Assembly (NCBI RefSeq): GCF_000738435.1
Contig: NZ_CP003984.1
Location: forward strand, 2,232,001 to 2,296,000
Source: Planktomarina temperata RCA23
Lineage (GTDB): Bacteria > Pseudomonadota > Alphaproteobacteria > Rhodobacterales > Rhodobacteraceae
DNA: 64,000 nt
Direction of reading: 5' to 3'
Positions 19,846 through 29,700 of the stretch are shown here, piece by piece (positions within the stretch are counted from its first letter, which is position 1; each line of letters opens with the position of its first letter). The position numbers and the translations under genes were made by a program. The notes below the pieces were generated by a model. The model saw only the letters and a program-made list of their open reading frames with translations, was not told the DNA's origin and did not search any database.

Positions 19846-20217
19846 TTAGGAGCCCGCAGCCCCGCCGCGCCGCCTGCGGCGCTTATGCGCCGCAAATAGT
19901 AAGGGGGCGAGAAACCGGCGATAGATCACAGAGGAGACGGCCTTGATGGGTTTGAAATTGACAATCGGCGCCAAGATCCAAAAATAAGGCAGTTGCCGCC
20001 AAATCGCCACAAAGGCCTCGACCCCGACTGAGATCTGCGCGCCGCGCCGGACGTGCAGCTGTTTGGCCGCTTGATCTTCACTGAGGCCCCAATCTGCGGC
20101 CGTTTGCGCAGTAATTTCAACATAGGCCAAATCATCGCCGGAGAGGCGTTTGTAATGCTCTATCTCCCGACGACAAATCGGGCATTCAGCATTATAAAGA
20201 ACTTCTAGTTGGGCCAT
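19846..20217 (-). CDS. DUF393 (DCC-family) thiol-disulfide oxidoreductase-like protein
   Basis: A small 123-residue protein with the family opening MAQLEVLYNAECPICRREIE, whose CPIC pair resembles a thioredoxin-fold active site. The C-terminus carries a hydrophobic stretch (LPYFWILAPI) and a very basic tail. Start chosen at ATG 20217; the longer frame to 20331 has no family resemblance and overlaps the nrdJ 3' region. Redox function is inferred from the family, and no substrate is known. Confidence 0.8.
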   Translation of the reverse strand: MAQLEVLYNAECPICRREIEHYKRLSGDDLAYVEITAQTAADWGLSEDQAAKQLHVRRGAQISVGVEAFVAIWRQLPYFWILAPIVNFKPIKAVSSVIYRRFLAPLLFAAHKRRRRRGGAAGS

Positions 20218-20332
20218 GGGTCTCTGCTCGCTCGCTACACTCCGCTCATGACAAATAGGGCATCGCACGAGCAGGTCCAGCGGCAACAAAGAGCCGACCT
20301 CGCGAAAGATCCGCAGGCCGGGCCTGTTCAAT

Positions 20333-22594
20333 TCAGCCGCATTTCGAATAGCCGCAGCTGCCGCAGGTCATGCAGCCTTCGACCATACGCAGATCAAATT
20401 GCCCGCAGCTTGAACAGGCGGCGCCCCGAGATTGCTCTAGATTCACCACTTCGGCTTGCGGGTCAGATTTGAGCCCCATGCCTTCACCGGACAAAAAGCC
20501 CGTGACCACCATGTGATGCTCGATCACCCCGCCGATAGCGGCCAGAATCGAAGGGATATATTTCCCGTCCACCCAAGCGCCGCCTCGCGGGTCGAAAACC
20601 GCTTTCAACTCTTCCACCACAAAGCTCACGTCACCGCCGCGCCGGAACACTGCCGAGATCATCCGCGTGAGCGCCACGGTCCAGGCGAAATGCTCCATAT
20701 TCTTGGAATTGATGAACACTTCAAACGGCCGGCGATGCCCGTTGAGCAGCAGATCATTCACCGTGATGTAAAGCGCATGCTCGCTGTCTGGCCATTTCAC
20801 CTTATAGGTTTGCCCTTCCAGCGCCTCGGGGCGGCTCAAAGGCTCGCTGATATAGACCACATCGGCGCCTGTATCGGCCTCGGGCGCTTTTTCGCCCTCC
20901 TCTGACACAGATAAAACAGATCCTGTGACCGCATTGGGCCGATAGGTGGTGCAGCCTTTGCAGCCTTGATCCCAAGCGGCCATGTAAACGTCTTTGAAAG
21001 CCTCAAAGCTGATATCTTCGGGGCAGTTGATCGTTTTAGATATCGAGCTGTCGATCCATTTCTGCGCCGCAGCCTGCATCCGGACATGCTCAAGAGGCTC
21101 CAGGGTTTGCGCATTGACGAAATAATCGGGAAGCTCTGCGTCGCCCATCTTGTCACGCCACATTTGCACGGCATAGTCGATCACTTCTTCTTCGGTGCGC
21201 GTGCCATCTTTTTGCAGAACTTTGCGCGTGTAGGCATAGGCAAAGACCGGCTCAATCCCAGAAGACACATTGCCGGCGTAAAGGCTGATCGTGCCGGTCG
21301 GCGCGATGCTGGTCAGAAGTGCGTTGCGAATGCCATGCTTGGCAATGGCATCGCGCACATCAGCGTCCATCTGCTCCATCGCGCCACTGGCCAAATAGCC
21401 CTCAGCGTCAAACAGCGGAAACGCCCCCTTTTCTTTTGCCAAATCAACAGAGGCCAAATAGGCCGCACGGGCAATTTGATGCATCCAGGCCTCAGTCTGC
21501 GCCGCCGCTTCTACGGATCCATAACGCAGCCCAACCATGAGCAAAGCATCGGCCAGCCCGGTCACCCCAAGGCCAATCCGGCGCTTAGCCTCAGCCTCGC
21601 GCTGTTGCGCCTCCAGTGGGAAACGGCTGGCATCCACCACATTATCCATCATCCGAACTGCGGTTGCGACCAAATCGGACAAGACCGCCTCATCCAGCTT
21701 GGCCTGAGCACCAAAAGGATCAGAGACCAAACGCGCCATATTGATCGATCCCAGCAGACAGGCACCATAGGGCGGCAAGGGTTGCTCACCGCAAGGATTG
21801 GTGGCCGCGATGGTTTCGCAATAATTGAGGTTATTGGCCTGATTGATCCGATCGATAAAGATCACACCTGGTTCGGCGAACTCAAAGGTGGAATTCATGA
21901 TTTGATCCCAAAGTTCCACCGCCCGCAGACTGTGATAGACCTCCCCCTCAAAAACCAAATCCCAAGGCTCATCGGCCTTGACCGCCGCCATAAAGGCATC
22001 CGTGACCAAAACCGAGACATTAAACATCCGCAAACGCGCAGGATCGCGTTTTGCGGTAATAAAATCCAAAATATCCGGGTGATCACAGCGCATAGTCGCC
22101 ATCATCGCGCCGCGCCGGCTGCCTGCCGACATAATCGTGCGGCACATAGCATCCCAAACATCCATAAAGGAGAGGGGGCCCGAGGCATCCGCAGCAACGC
22201 CCTTTACCTTTGCCCCTTTGGGACGAATGGTCGAGAAATCATATCCGATGCCGCCGCCTTGCTGCATGGTCAGCGCGGCCTCTTTCAACATGTCAAAAAT
22301 CCCGCCCATACTGTCGGGAATTGTGCCCATGACAAAGCAATTGAACAAAGTCACACTCCGCTCTGTGCCAGCCCCAGCAGTGATGCGCCCGGCCGGCAAA
22401 AATTTGAAATCGGCCAAAACGTCGTAGAACTTCGGCTCCCATTCGGCGGGTGCGGTCTCGACCGCGGCCAAAGAGCGCGCGATGCGCTGCCAGCTGTCTT
22501 CGACGGTCTTATCAATGGGCGTACCATCCGCTTGTTTGAAGCGGTATTTCATATCCCAGATTTGTTCGGCGATTGGAGCTGCAAAGCGTGTCAT
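20333..22594 (-). CDS. nrdJ: Class II (adenosylcobalamin-dependent) ribonucleotide reductase
   Basis: Reduces ribonucleotides to deoxyribonucleotides, with adenosylcobalamin as radical source and no oxygen need. The 753-residue protein has the active-site region LFNCFVMGTIPDS, the loop NPCGEQPLPPYGAC and the barrel motif SIAPTGTISLYAGNVSSGIE. A cysteine-rich C-terminal tail (CSSCGQ, CMTCGSCGYSKCG) regenerates the active-site thiols. The start MTRFAAPIAEQIW at 22594 follows GGAACGG; ATG 22606 is a possible alternative. A NrdR box lies about 105 bases upstream. No class I genes are in this window. Confidence 0.95.
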   Translation of the reverse strand: MTRFAAPIAEQIWDMKYRFKQADGTPIDKTVEDSWQRIARSLAAVETAPAEWEPKFYDVLADFKFLPAGRITAGAGTERSVTLFNCFVMGTIPDSMGGIFDMLKEAALTMQQGGGIGYDFSTIRPKGAKVKGVAADASGPLSFMDVWDAMCRTIMSAGSRRGAMMATMRCDHPDILDFITAKRDPARLRMFNVSVLVTDAFMAAVKADEPWDLVFEGEVYHSLRAVELWDQIMNSTFEFAEPGVIFIDRINQANNLNYCETIAATNPCGEQPLPPYGACLLGSINMARLVSDPFGAQAKLDEAVLSDLVATAVRMMDNVVDASRFPLEAQQREAEAKRRIGLGVTGLADALLMVGLRYGSVEAAAQTEAWMHQIARAAYLASVDLAKEKGAFPLFDAEGYLASGAMEQMDADVRDAIAKHGIRNALLTSIAPTGTISLYAGNVSSGIEPVFAYAYTRKVLQKDGTRTEEEVIDYAVQMWRDKMGDAELPDYFVNAQTLEPLEHVRMQAAAQKWIDSSISKTINCPEDISFEAFKDVYMAAWDQGCKGCTTYRPNAVTGSVLSVSEEGEKAPEADTGADVVYISEPLSRPEALEGQTYKVKWPDSEHALYITVNDLLLNGHRRPFEVFINSKNMEHFAWTVALTRMISAVFRRGGDVSFVVEELKAVFDPRGGAWVDGKYIPSILAAIGGVIEHHMVVTGFLSGEGMGLKSDPQAEVVNLEQSRGAACSSCGQFDLRMVEGCMTCGSCGYSKCG

Positions 22595-22630
22595 GTACCG
22601 TTCCATATATAAGCGCAAAGAGAAGATTTG

Positions 22631-22659
22631 AAACTAGCCTTCACGGGTTCAAAGGTCAA
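22631..22659 (-). promoter_or_regulatory. Possible nrdJ promoter
   Basis: On the minus strand TTGACC is followed after 17 bases by TAGTTT, ending about 36 bases before the nrdJ start. The -35 is good and the -10 is weak. The NrdR box lies upstream of it. Confidence 0.35.
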
Positions 22660-22698
22660 CTTGTATCCCGGGCTCGAATCTGATCTTTTGCAGTTGAC

Positions 22699-22714
22699 AC
22701 ACAATATATAGGGT
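22699..22714. promoter_or_regulatory. NrdR box
   Basis: ACACAATATATAGGGT matches the NrdR consensus acaCwAtATaTwGtGt at 15 of 16 positions. NrdR represses ribonucleotide reductase genes when dATP is high. The site lies between nrdJ and the DUF1489 gene and is seven bases from the latter's start, so it may affect both. Confidence 0.85.
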
Positions 22715-22720
22715 GACGAG

Positions 22721-23152
22721 TTGCCGAAACACATAAACTTAGTAAAGCTCAGCGTGGGCACGGAGTCGATTGAGGGTCTGCGCGCGTGGCAGTCCAGCCC
22801 CATGGCGCAGACCCGCGATGGCCTGCCGCGCCATGTCACCCGCATGTGGCCCAAACGCGGTGAAGAGCTGCTCGCAGGCGGTTCAATCTATTGGATTATC
22901 AAGGGTGCAATTTTATGTCGCCAAAAGCTGATCCGCCTCGATGAGGCCATAGGTTCAGACGGCATTCGCCGCTGCGCGATTGTCACAGATCCAGAGCTGA
23001 TCGCTGTGGCCGCAACGCCCAAGCGGGCTTTTCAAGGCTGGCGCTACCTGCAACCAAATGACGCGCCTCCTGATTTGGCCAAAGCGCGCCCCAGTGATGA
23101 CGCGCTGCCGGCCGAGATGCAGGCGGCTTTGGCCTCTATCGGTATTTTATGA
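22721..23152 (+). CDS. DUF1489 family protein
   Basis: A 143-residue cytosolic protein of unknown function, of a type found in alphaproteobacteria. Recognisable segments are HINLVKLSVGTESIEGL at the start and LPRHVTRMWPKRGEELLAGG in the middle. The frame begins with TTG at 22721, preceded by GGGTG at a fitting distance. It is divergent from nrdJ and shares the control region that holds the NrdR box. It ends three bases before the convergent hisG. Confidence 0.8.
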   Translation: MPKHINLVKLSVGTESIEGLRAWQSSPMAQTRDGLPRHVTRMWPKRGEELLAGGSIYWIIKGAILCRQKLIRLDEAIGSDGIRRCAIVTDPELIAVAATPKRAFQGWRYLQPNDAPPDLAKARPSDDALPAEMQAALASIGIL

Positions 23153-23155
23153 CCG

Positions 23156-23830
23156 CTATTGAGCGCCAATTTTCCGGATCAAAGGCCCGCAGTCGCCGCC
23201 AGCGTTGCGCGATTTCCAGAGGGTCGCTTGAGATTTCAAGACCAAACCATCCTCCAAAATCCGCAGGTGATTGGCCGCAATCGTAGCGCCAGTGCTGGTG
23301 ATATCTGCAATGGCTTCGGCGGTCTCATTCTTCACGGCCCCTTCAGTCGCGCCCTGACTGTCCACCAATTGGTAATCGGCCACACCCTGCAGGGTCAAAA
23401 ACTGGCGTACCAAACGGTGATATTTGGTGGCAATCCGCAAGCGAAAGCCATGGTCAGCGCGGAACCGAGCCGCAACCGCATCAAGATCGTGCAGACAGGT
23501 CACATCACGCCAGCAGGCTGGCACGGCAATAATGAGATCGGCAAAGCCAAAGCCCATCTGGGCGACAGGCGCGACTGCATCTGCCCAATTGGCCAGTTTC
23601 TCATGAACCAAATCCGTACCGGTCACCCCAAGGTGAATGCGGCCAGCGGCCAATTCGCGCGGGATCTCTCCAGCAGAGAGCAACACAAGCTCAACCCCAT
23701 CAACCCCCTCAACCCGGCCGACATATTCGCGATCCGAGCCAGATTTCGACAGCTGAACACCCCGCTCTGCGAACCATTCAAAAGTCTCTTTCATCAACCG
23801 CCCCTTGGAGGGCACGCCAAGCTTTATCAT
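23156..23830 (-). CDS. hisG: ATP phosphoribosyltransferase, short form
   Basis: First enzyme of histidine synthesis, joining ATP and PRPP. At 224 residues it is the short form (HisG-S), which lacks the C-terminal regulatory domain and needs HisZ. It starts [16 protein letters not shown] and has ELVLLSAGEIPRELAAGRI, LGVTGTDLVHE and the PRPP-loop-like segment DITSTGATIAANHL. It overlaps hisZ by four bases, so the two subunits are made together. Confidence 0.95.
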   Translation of the reverse strand: MIKLGVPSKGRLMKETFEWFAERGVQLSKSGSDREYVGRVEGVDGVELVLLSAGEIPRELAAGRIHLGVTGTDLVHEKLANWADAVAPVAQMGFGFADLIIAVPACWRDVTCLHDLDAVAARFRADHGFRLRIATKYHRLVRQFLTLQGVADYQLVDSQGATEGAVKNETAEAIADITSTGATIAANHLRILEDGLVLKSQATLWKSRNAGGDCGPLIRKIGAQ

Positions 23831-24873
23831 GATGCGCTCCCCGCCTCGGCCCGCAGGCTGTATTCAGGCCGAATAATGCCCCCAACCGCCGGCACCGCCC
23901 GTCCCTGTCCTAGCACGCGGGTCAAAGCATCATAGCGCCCACCGGAGGCGATGGCGGGCCAGCCGGGCTCTGCGGCATAAAAGCCGAACACAAACCCATC
24001 GTAATATTCCATGGCCGTTAGCCCATAGGCCGCCTCAAACCCGATCTGCGCCACATCCACCCCAGCCGCATCCAGCGCTTTGATCCGGGCGGCCATATGC
24101 GCCACCGCAGGGCCAATCGAGGGCAAACGGCGGGTGAGCGCTTGCAAAAGCTCCAAAGCCTCCGGCAATTTGCCCCGGATCGACAAAAGATCGGTCAAAG
24201 CCTCAATCTCAGCGGGCGGAATGGGCGGCGCTGCGGCCTCCTCTTGCAATTGGGCCAATCGTTCCTGCACATCCTGAGCGCTGCGCAGACCAATCTGCTG
24301 CCCGCCTGCCCCCAAAACTTTCGGTGCGACAGGCTGCGAAAACCGCGCCAGCAAGGACTGAAACCGCAAAGGCCGCCAAATGTGACGCCGCAACGCCGCC
24401 TTTCGCGCATCGGAAGTGGTCAGCCCGTCAATTGCCGCCCGCAAGAGCCCGACATCCCCCGTTGAGGCGGTCAGATCCAGGGGCGCAAGAATACGGTGAA
24501 ACAGTCCGAAGACTTCGGCCTCAATCGCCTCAGGCGCGCTACGGTCAAACACTTCATAACCCACCTGCTCGCTCTGCGCCGCGCGGCCAGTCGCGCTGTC
24601 TTGATAGCGAAACACCGGCCCGGCATATGTATATCGGGCGGGCTCGGCGCTCACGGCCATATGGCGTTGGACCACCGGAACGGTGAAATCTGGCCGCAGC
24701 ATCTGCTCACCGCGCAAAGGATCTGAGGTCACATAGGCGCGCGCACGGATATCTTCACCATAGAGGTCCAGCAACACATCGGCCGGTTGCAGAATATCGG
24801 CCTCCACTCGTACCGCGCCAGTAGCCTCAAAGACCCCCAAAAGGCGTGCAGTCTCTGCACGAAGCTGGCTCAT
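23827..24873 (-). CDS. hisZ: ATP phosphoribosyltransferase regulatory subunit
   Basis: Paralogue of histidyl-tRNA synthetase that has lost aminoacylation and forms the regulatory partner of short HisG. The 348-residue protein keeps the class II synthetase fold ([27 protein letters not shown]) but lacks the C-terminal anticodon-binding domain. It overlaps hisS upstream and hisG downstream by four bases each. Confidence 0.94.
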   Translation of the reverse strand: MSQLRAETARLLGVFEATGAVRVEADILQPADVLLDLYGEDIRARAYVTSDPLRGEQMLRPDFTVPVVQRHMAVSAEPARYTYAGPVFRYQDSATGRAAQSEQVGYEVFDRSAPEAIEAEVFGLFHRILAPLDLTASTGDVGLLRAAIDGLTTSDARKAALRRHIWRPLRFQSLLARFSQPVAPKVLGAGGQQIGLRSAQDVQERLAQLQEEAAAPPIPPAEIEALTDLLSIRGKLPEALELLQALTRRLPSIGPAVAHMAARIKALDAAGVDVAQIGFEAAYGLTAMEYYDGFVFGFYAAEPGWPAIASGGRYDALTRVLGQGRAVPAVGGIIRPEYSLRAEAGSAS

Positions 24874-26369
24874 TGTGCCGCGCCCTGTGCCGCCAGCATC
24901 TCACGCACCTTTTCCACAAGCTGCGCGCGGGGCGCTTCAATTTGACTTGGCCGAGCCTTCCATTCTTCTAAGCTGGCCTCTTTGGCCAATTGCGCGCCCA
25001 GGATCAAATCCTTAATCTGCACAATCCCAGCCGCTTGCTCATCACCGCCTTCGATGATGGCGATGGGGCTGTTGCGATTGTCTGCATATTTCAGCTGATT
25101 GCCAAAATTCTTGGGATTGCCGAGATAAACTTCGGCGCGAATTCCCGCGGCGCGTAATTGCGTTGCCATCGCCTGATAGTCGCCCATACGCGCCCTGTCC
25201 ATCACAGTGATGACCACGGGACCGGACTGCGCGCTTTGCAATTGCCCCTTCATCCGCAGCGCCGCCAAGAGGCGGTCGACCCCAATGGAAACACCTGTTG
25301 CTGGCACTTCTTGCCCGGTGAAACGCTTGACCAAATCGTCATAACGCCCGCCCCCTGCAACCGAACCAAATTGCCTGGGCCGGCCCTTTTCATCCTTGAT
25401 TTCAAAGGTCAATTCCGCCTCATAGACCGGACCCGTGTAATAGCCCAACCCGCGCACAACCGACGGGTCTAGCACGATGCGATCCGCGCCGTAGCCCTGG
25501 GTTGTGACCAGCTCCGAGATCTGTTGCAGCTCATCGACGCCGGCTTCACCTATGGCCGAGCCTGTGACCAGGCGGCGTAAATTGCTCAAGGTGTCCGCAG
25601 GGGTGGCGCCCAGTGCCTGCATGAACCCCATGACCACCTCAGCTTGCGCTGCGGCAAGCCCAGCACCTTGGGTGAAATCGCCGCTGTCATCTTTGCGGCC
25701 CGCGCCCAGCAGCGCCCGCACACCCTCCAGCCCCAAACGATCCAGCTTGTCGATCGCCCGAAGCACAATCCCGCGCTCATCGGTAAATTTTTCTGGATCC
25801 GAAGGGTCCAAAATACCGGCCACTTCCATCACACCATTGAGCACTTTGCGATTGTTCACCCGGATGATGTAATCGCCGCGGGCAATGCCCACTTTTTCCA
25901 ACGTGTCAGAAAGCATGGTGCAAATCTCTGCATCAGCGGCCATGCTGGCCGATCCGACCGTATCCGCATCACATTGATAAAACTGACGAAACCGGCCTGG
26001 CCCCGGTTTTTCATTGCGCCAAACCGGCCCCATGGCAAAGCGGCGATAGGGGCTGGGCAGCTCATTGCGGTGTTGGGCATAGACCCGCGCCAGGGGCGCT
26101 GTCAAATCATAACGCAGCGCCAGCCAATCGTCATCCTCTTGCCAGGCAAAGACACCTTCATTCGGGCGATCCACATCGGGCAGAAATTTACCCAAAGCCT
26201 CCACTGTTTCCAGAGCGCTGCTTTCCAGCTGCTCAAACCCATAAAGATGATACACATCCGCTATGCGCCGCAGCATCTCCGCCCGCTCGGACACATCTGC
26301 GCCAAAGTAATCGCGAAACCCTTTCGGCGGCAGCGCCTTTGGTTTGGGTGCTTTTTTCTGTTTGGCCAT
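24870..26369 (-). CDS. hisS: Histidine--tRNA ligase
   Basis: Charges tRNA-His. The 499-residue protein has the class II motifs: [10 protein letters not shown] near the N-terminus, [14 protein letters not shown], the motif 2 region [34 protein letters not shown], and motif 3 [12 protein letters not shown]-terminal anticodon-binding domain follows ([11 protein letters not shown]). The ATG at 26369 has AGGGG six bases upstream; a TTG two codons earlier is less likely. It is the first gene of the hisS-hisZ-hisG operon. Confidence 0.95.
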   Translation of the reverse strand: MAKQKKAPKPKALPPKGFRDYFGADVSERAEMLRRIADVYHLYGFEQLESSALETVEALGKFLPDVDRPNEGVFAWQEDDDWLALRYDLTAPLARVYAQHRNELPSPYRRFAMGPVWRNEKPGPGRFRQFYQCDADTVGSASMAADAEICTMLSDTLEKVGIARGDYIIRVNNRKVLNGVMEVAGILDPSDPEKFTDERGIVLRAIDKLDRLGLEGVRALLGAGRKDDSGDFTQGAGLAAAQAEVVMGFMQALGATPADTLSNLRRLVTGSAIGEAGVDELQQISELVTTQGYGADRIVLDPSVVRGLGYYTGPVYEAELTFEIKDEKGRPRQFGSVAGGGRYDDLVKRFTGQEVPATGVSIGVDRLLAALRMKGQLQSAQSGPVVITVMDRARMGDYQAMATQLRAAGIRAEVYLGNPKNFGNQLKYADNRNSPIAIIEGGDEQAAGIVQIKDLILGAQLAKEASLEEWKARPSQIEAPRAQLVEKVREMLAAQGAAQ

Positions 26370-26492
26370 GATCAACCCCTATGTCTTGGCCTGCATTTAA
26401 CCGCCCCAGCGCCGGGGGGCAACATGCGAGTTGACCTGCGCCGTGACCTGGCGCGCAAAAAGATGCTTGATCCAAGAGGTGAGATCGCGCAC

Positions 26493-26699
26493 ATGGCAGG
26501 CATGACACAAGCACTTGAAGAACAAATCGCCTATCTGACTCGCACTGTCGAAGAGCTCTCCGACGTTGTCGCCACACAGGATGCGGAATTGCGCCGCCTG
26601 ACGGGGATTGTCGATCTTTTGGCCCAGCGCGCGCGGGATCGTGAAGCCGATGGCGGCGGTGGCGTCATTCTTGGTGATGAACGCCCACCGCATTATTAA
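26493..26699 (+). CDS. slyX: SlyX family protein
   Basis: Small 68-residue coiled-coil protein of unknown role. It has the SlyX pattern: LEEQIAYLTRTVEELSDVV and AELRRLTGIVDLLAQRARD, ending PPHY as in the family. The ATG at 26493 has AGAGGTGAG nine bases upstream; a second ATG at 26502 is possible. The open frame runs far upstream through hisS antisense, which is not coding. It is divergent from hisS and convergent with dnaE. Confidence 0.85.
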   Translation: MAGMTQALEEQIAYLTRTVEELSDVVATQDAELRRLTGIVDLLAQRARDREADGGGGVILGDERPPHY

Positions 26700-26737
26700 T
26701 GCCCAAGAATATTGAGGCCAAAGCCCCCGGCAGCGCT

Positions 26738-29700
26738 CTATAAATCTTCCACCATCAATACGCCTTCAAGGCTTTTCAAAGCGCCTTTGATTTGCGGCGT
26801 TACGGGGAAGTTTTGGCCGAGGTCCATGTCAACCTCGCCGGGCAGGCTGTCATCGAGCAGACAAAAGGAAATCGGACCCTTGGCGCCCAGCTTGGTGGCG
26901 CGCGCCGCCTCTCGCAGAACCGTGGCGACAGGCTCAATCGCAAGGGGCGTATCAAGATAGATCCGCAAGCCAGAACCGCCCGCCTGGGCCACCGCCCCAT
27001 CCATGGGCTGTACCGAGCGGCACAGCAATTTCAGCTGCTCGGCCTCCATCGTCGCCTCAACGCTCAAGACAATCTTCGAGCCCGCCTCAAGATATTCGCG
27101 GGAGGTCTCAAGCGTATCGCTAAACATGGTGGCCTCAAAAGCGCCGGTTGTATCGCTCAGCTGCACAAAGGCAAATCGATTGCCCCGCGCAGATTTACGC
27201 TCCTGTCGCCCGGCGACAATACCGGCCAATTTGGCAACAAGCGGGCCCTCCTTGGCTTTTTCACTCAGCTGGTCAAGCGTAATGACCCCAGAGCGTTTGA
27301 GCGAGGACATATAGTCATCCAGCGGGTGACCGGACAGGTAAAAGCCAATCGCCTTAAATTCTTCTGCCAATTGCACCGCAGGCAACCAATTGGGCACGGG
27401 AGATAGGCGCGGTTCAGGCAGATCCTCACCGGCCTCGCCAAAAAGGCTAACTTGGCTCGAATTGCGCTGCTCATGCACTGCCGCCGAATAGGCGACAAGA
27501 TCATCCAAACTGTCAAAGACCCTGTGCCGATTACGGTCCAATTGATCAAACGCCCCAGCCCGCGCGAGCATCTCAAGCGGTCTTTTGCCCACACGTTTGA
27601 GATCCACACGCCGGGCAAAATCAAACACGGTGCTAAAGGGCCGATCGCCGCGGCCGTTGGTAATCAGCCCCATCGCCTCAACACCGACATTTTTCAACGC
27701 GCCAAGCCCATAGACCAAAGCGCCCTCAGCCACGTCAAACCGTGCTTGCGAGCGATTCACACAAGGAGGGATGTAGGGGAGACTGAGCCCTTTGCGCACT
27801 TCATCAAAATAGATCGCCAGCTTATCTGTGAGATGCAGATCACAATTCATAACCCCGGCCATAAACTCAACCGGATGATTGGCCTTGAGCCAAGCGGTCT
27901 GATAGCTCACCACCGCATAGGCGGCCGCATGGGATTTGTTAAAGCCATAGTTGGCGAATTTATCGAGCAGATCCCAGGTCGCTTTGGCGGTTTTTTCATC
28001 CACCCCATTGTCCGCCGCGCCGGCCAAAAACTTGGGCCGTTCCGCGTCCATCGCCTCTTGAATTTTTTTGCCCATGGCGCGGCGCAACAAATCGGCGCCC
28101 CCCAGAGAATAGCCCGCCATTTGACGCGCAATTTCCATCACCTGCTCTTGGTAAACAATAATGCCCTGCGTCTCATCCAAGATATGATCGACCGAAGGAT
28201 GCAGCAGCTCACGCTCGCTTAATCCGTTTTTGACCTCACAATATTTTGGGATATTTTCCATCGGCCCCGGCCGATAGAGCGCCACCAAGGCCACGATGTC
28301 TTCAATGCAGTTGGGCTTCATACGCTTCAGCGCATCCATCATTCCGCTGGATTCCACCTGAAAAACCGCCACGGTTTTCGCCGCGGAATAGAGTGCATAG
28401 GAGGCCGCATCGTCCAAAGGAATGGCGCTGATATCGCCCTCCATTCCGGGCGGCGGCGTATAGAGCGCGCGCCCATCGGCCGATTGATGGAGCGGACGCG
28501 AGCGATTGATTAAATCCACCGCATTTTGAATAACGGTTAGCGTTTTGAGGCCCAAAAAATCGAATTTAACCAGGCCGGCCTGCTCGACCCATTTCATATT
28601 AAACTGCGTTGCCGGCATGTCCGAGCGCGGATCTTGATAAAGCGGCACCAATTGATCCAATGGCCGATCGCCAATCACCACGCCCGCCGCATGGGTTGAG
28701 GCATTCCGCAGCAGCCCTTCCACTTGCTGGCCATAGGTCAACAGTCGATCTACAACCTCTTCCGCCCGTGCTTCCTCGCGCAGACGCGGCTCATCGGCCA
28801 GCGCCTTTTCGATACTCACCGGTTTAACCCCTTCAACCGGGATCATTTTAGACAAGCGGTCTACCTGCCCATAGGGCATTTGCAGCACCCGCCCAATGTC
28901 GCGCACAGCCGCTTTCGACAATAAGGCCCCAAAGGTGATGATTTGCCCCACCCGGTCACGGCCATATTTTTGTTGGACATAGCGGATCACCTCTTCACGA
29001 CGATCCATGCAAAAATCGATGTCAAAATCGGGCATTGAGACCCGTTCCGGGTTCAAAAATCGCTCAAACAGCAAGCCATAGCGCAGAGGATCCAGATCCG
29101 TGATCGTCAAGGCATAGGCCACGAGCGAGCCCGCGCCTGAACCGCGCCCCGGCCCTACCGGGATGTTTTGCGCTTTGGTCCAACCGATAAAATCCGCCAC
29201 GATCAAGAAATAGCCGGGGAATCCCATGCCCTCGATGATGTCCAGCTCGAAATCGAGCCGCTTTTGATAGTCCTCAGGCGAAACCGCATGGGGGATCACA
29301 GCCAAACGGCGCGCCAGCCCCTCATTGGCTTGTAGCCGCAGTTCTTGCACCTCATCATCGGCAAATTTCGGCAAAATTGGATCGCGCTTATAGGCTTTGA
29401 ACGCGCAGCGGCGGGCGATTTCGACTGTATTCTCCAAGGCCTCCGGCAAATCCGCAAAGAGCACAGCCATTTCTGCCGGGGATTTGAGGTAATGCTGTGG
29501 GGTGAGGCGTCGTCTCGGACCTTGTTGATCCACATAAGAGCCTTCCGCAATGCAGATCAACGCATCATGGGCCTCGTAGATTTCCGGCCTGGGGAAATAC
29601 ACATCGTTGGTGGCCACCAACGGCAAATCCATCGCATAGGCCATTTCAACCAAGCCACGTTCGCTGAGCGTTTCAGCGTCGGGCATACGCCCATCCTCGC

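Noticed and set aside
20966-22612. A 548-codon open frame antisense to nrdJ
   Set aside because: It mirrors the nrdJ codons, is rich in His/Arg/Gln as expected of a shadow frame, and has no family likeness or ribosome-binding site.
22619-22720. Cobalamin riboswitch upstream of nrdJ
   Set aside because: The B12-box pattern and the surrounding conserved segments are not present in the about 125 bases upstream; the NrdR box explains control better.
22729-22744. Second full NrdR box
   Set aside because: It matches the consensus at only 8 of 16 positions and lies in the DUF1489 coding start. The 30-base spacing is noted in the findings, but it is too weak to annotate.
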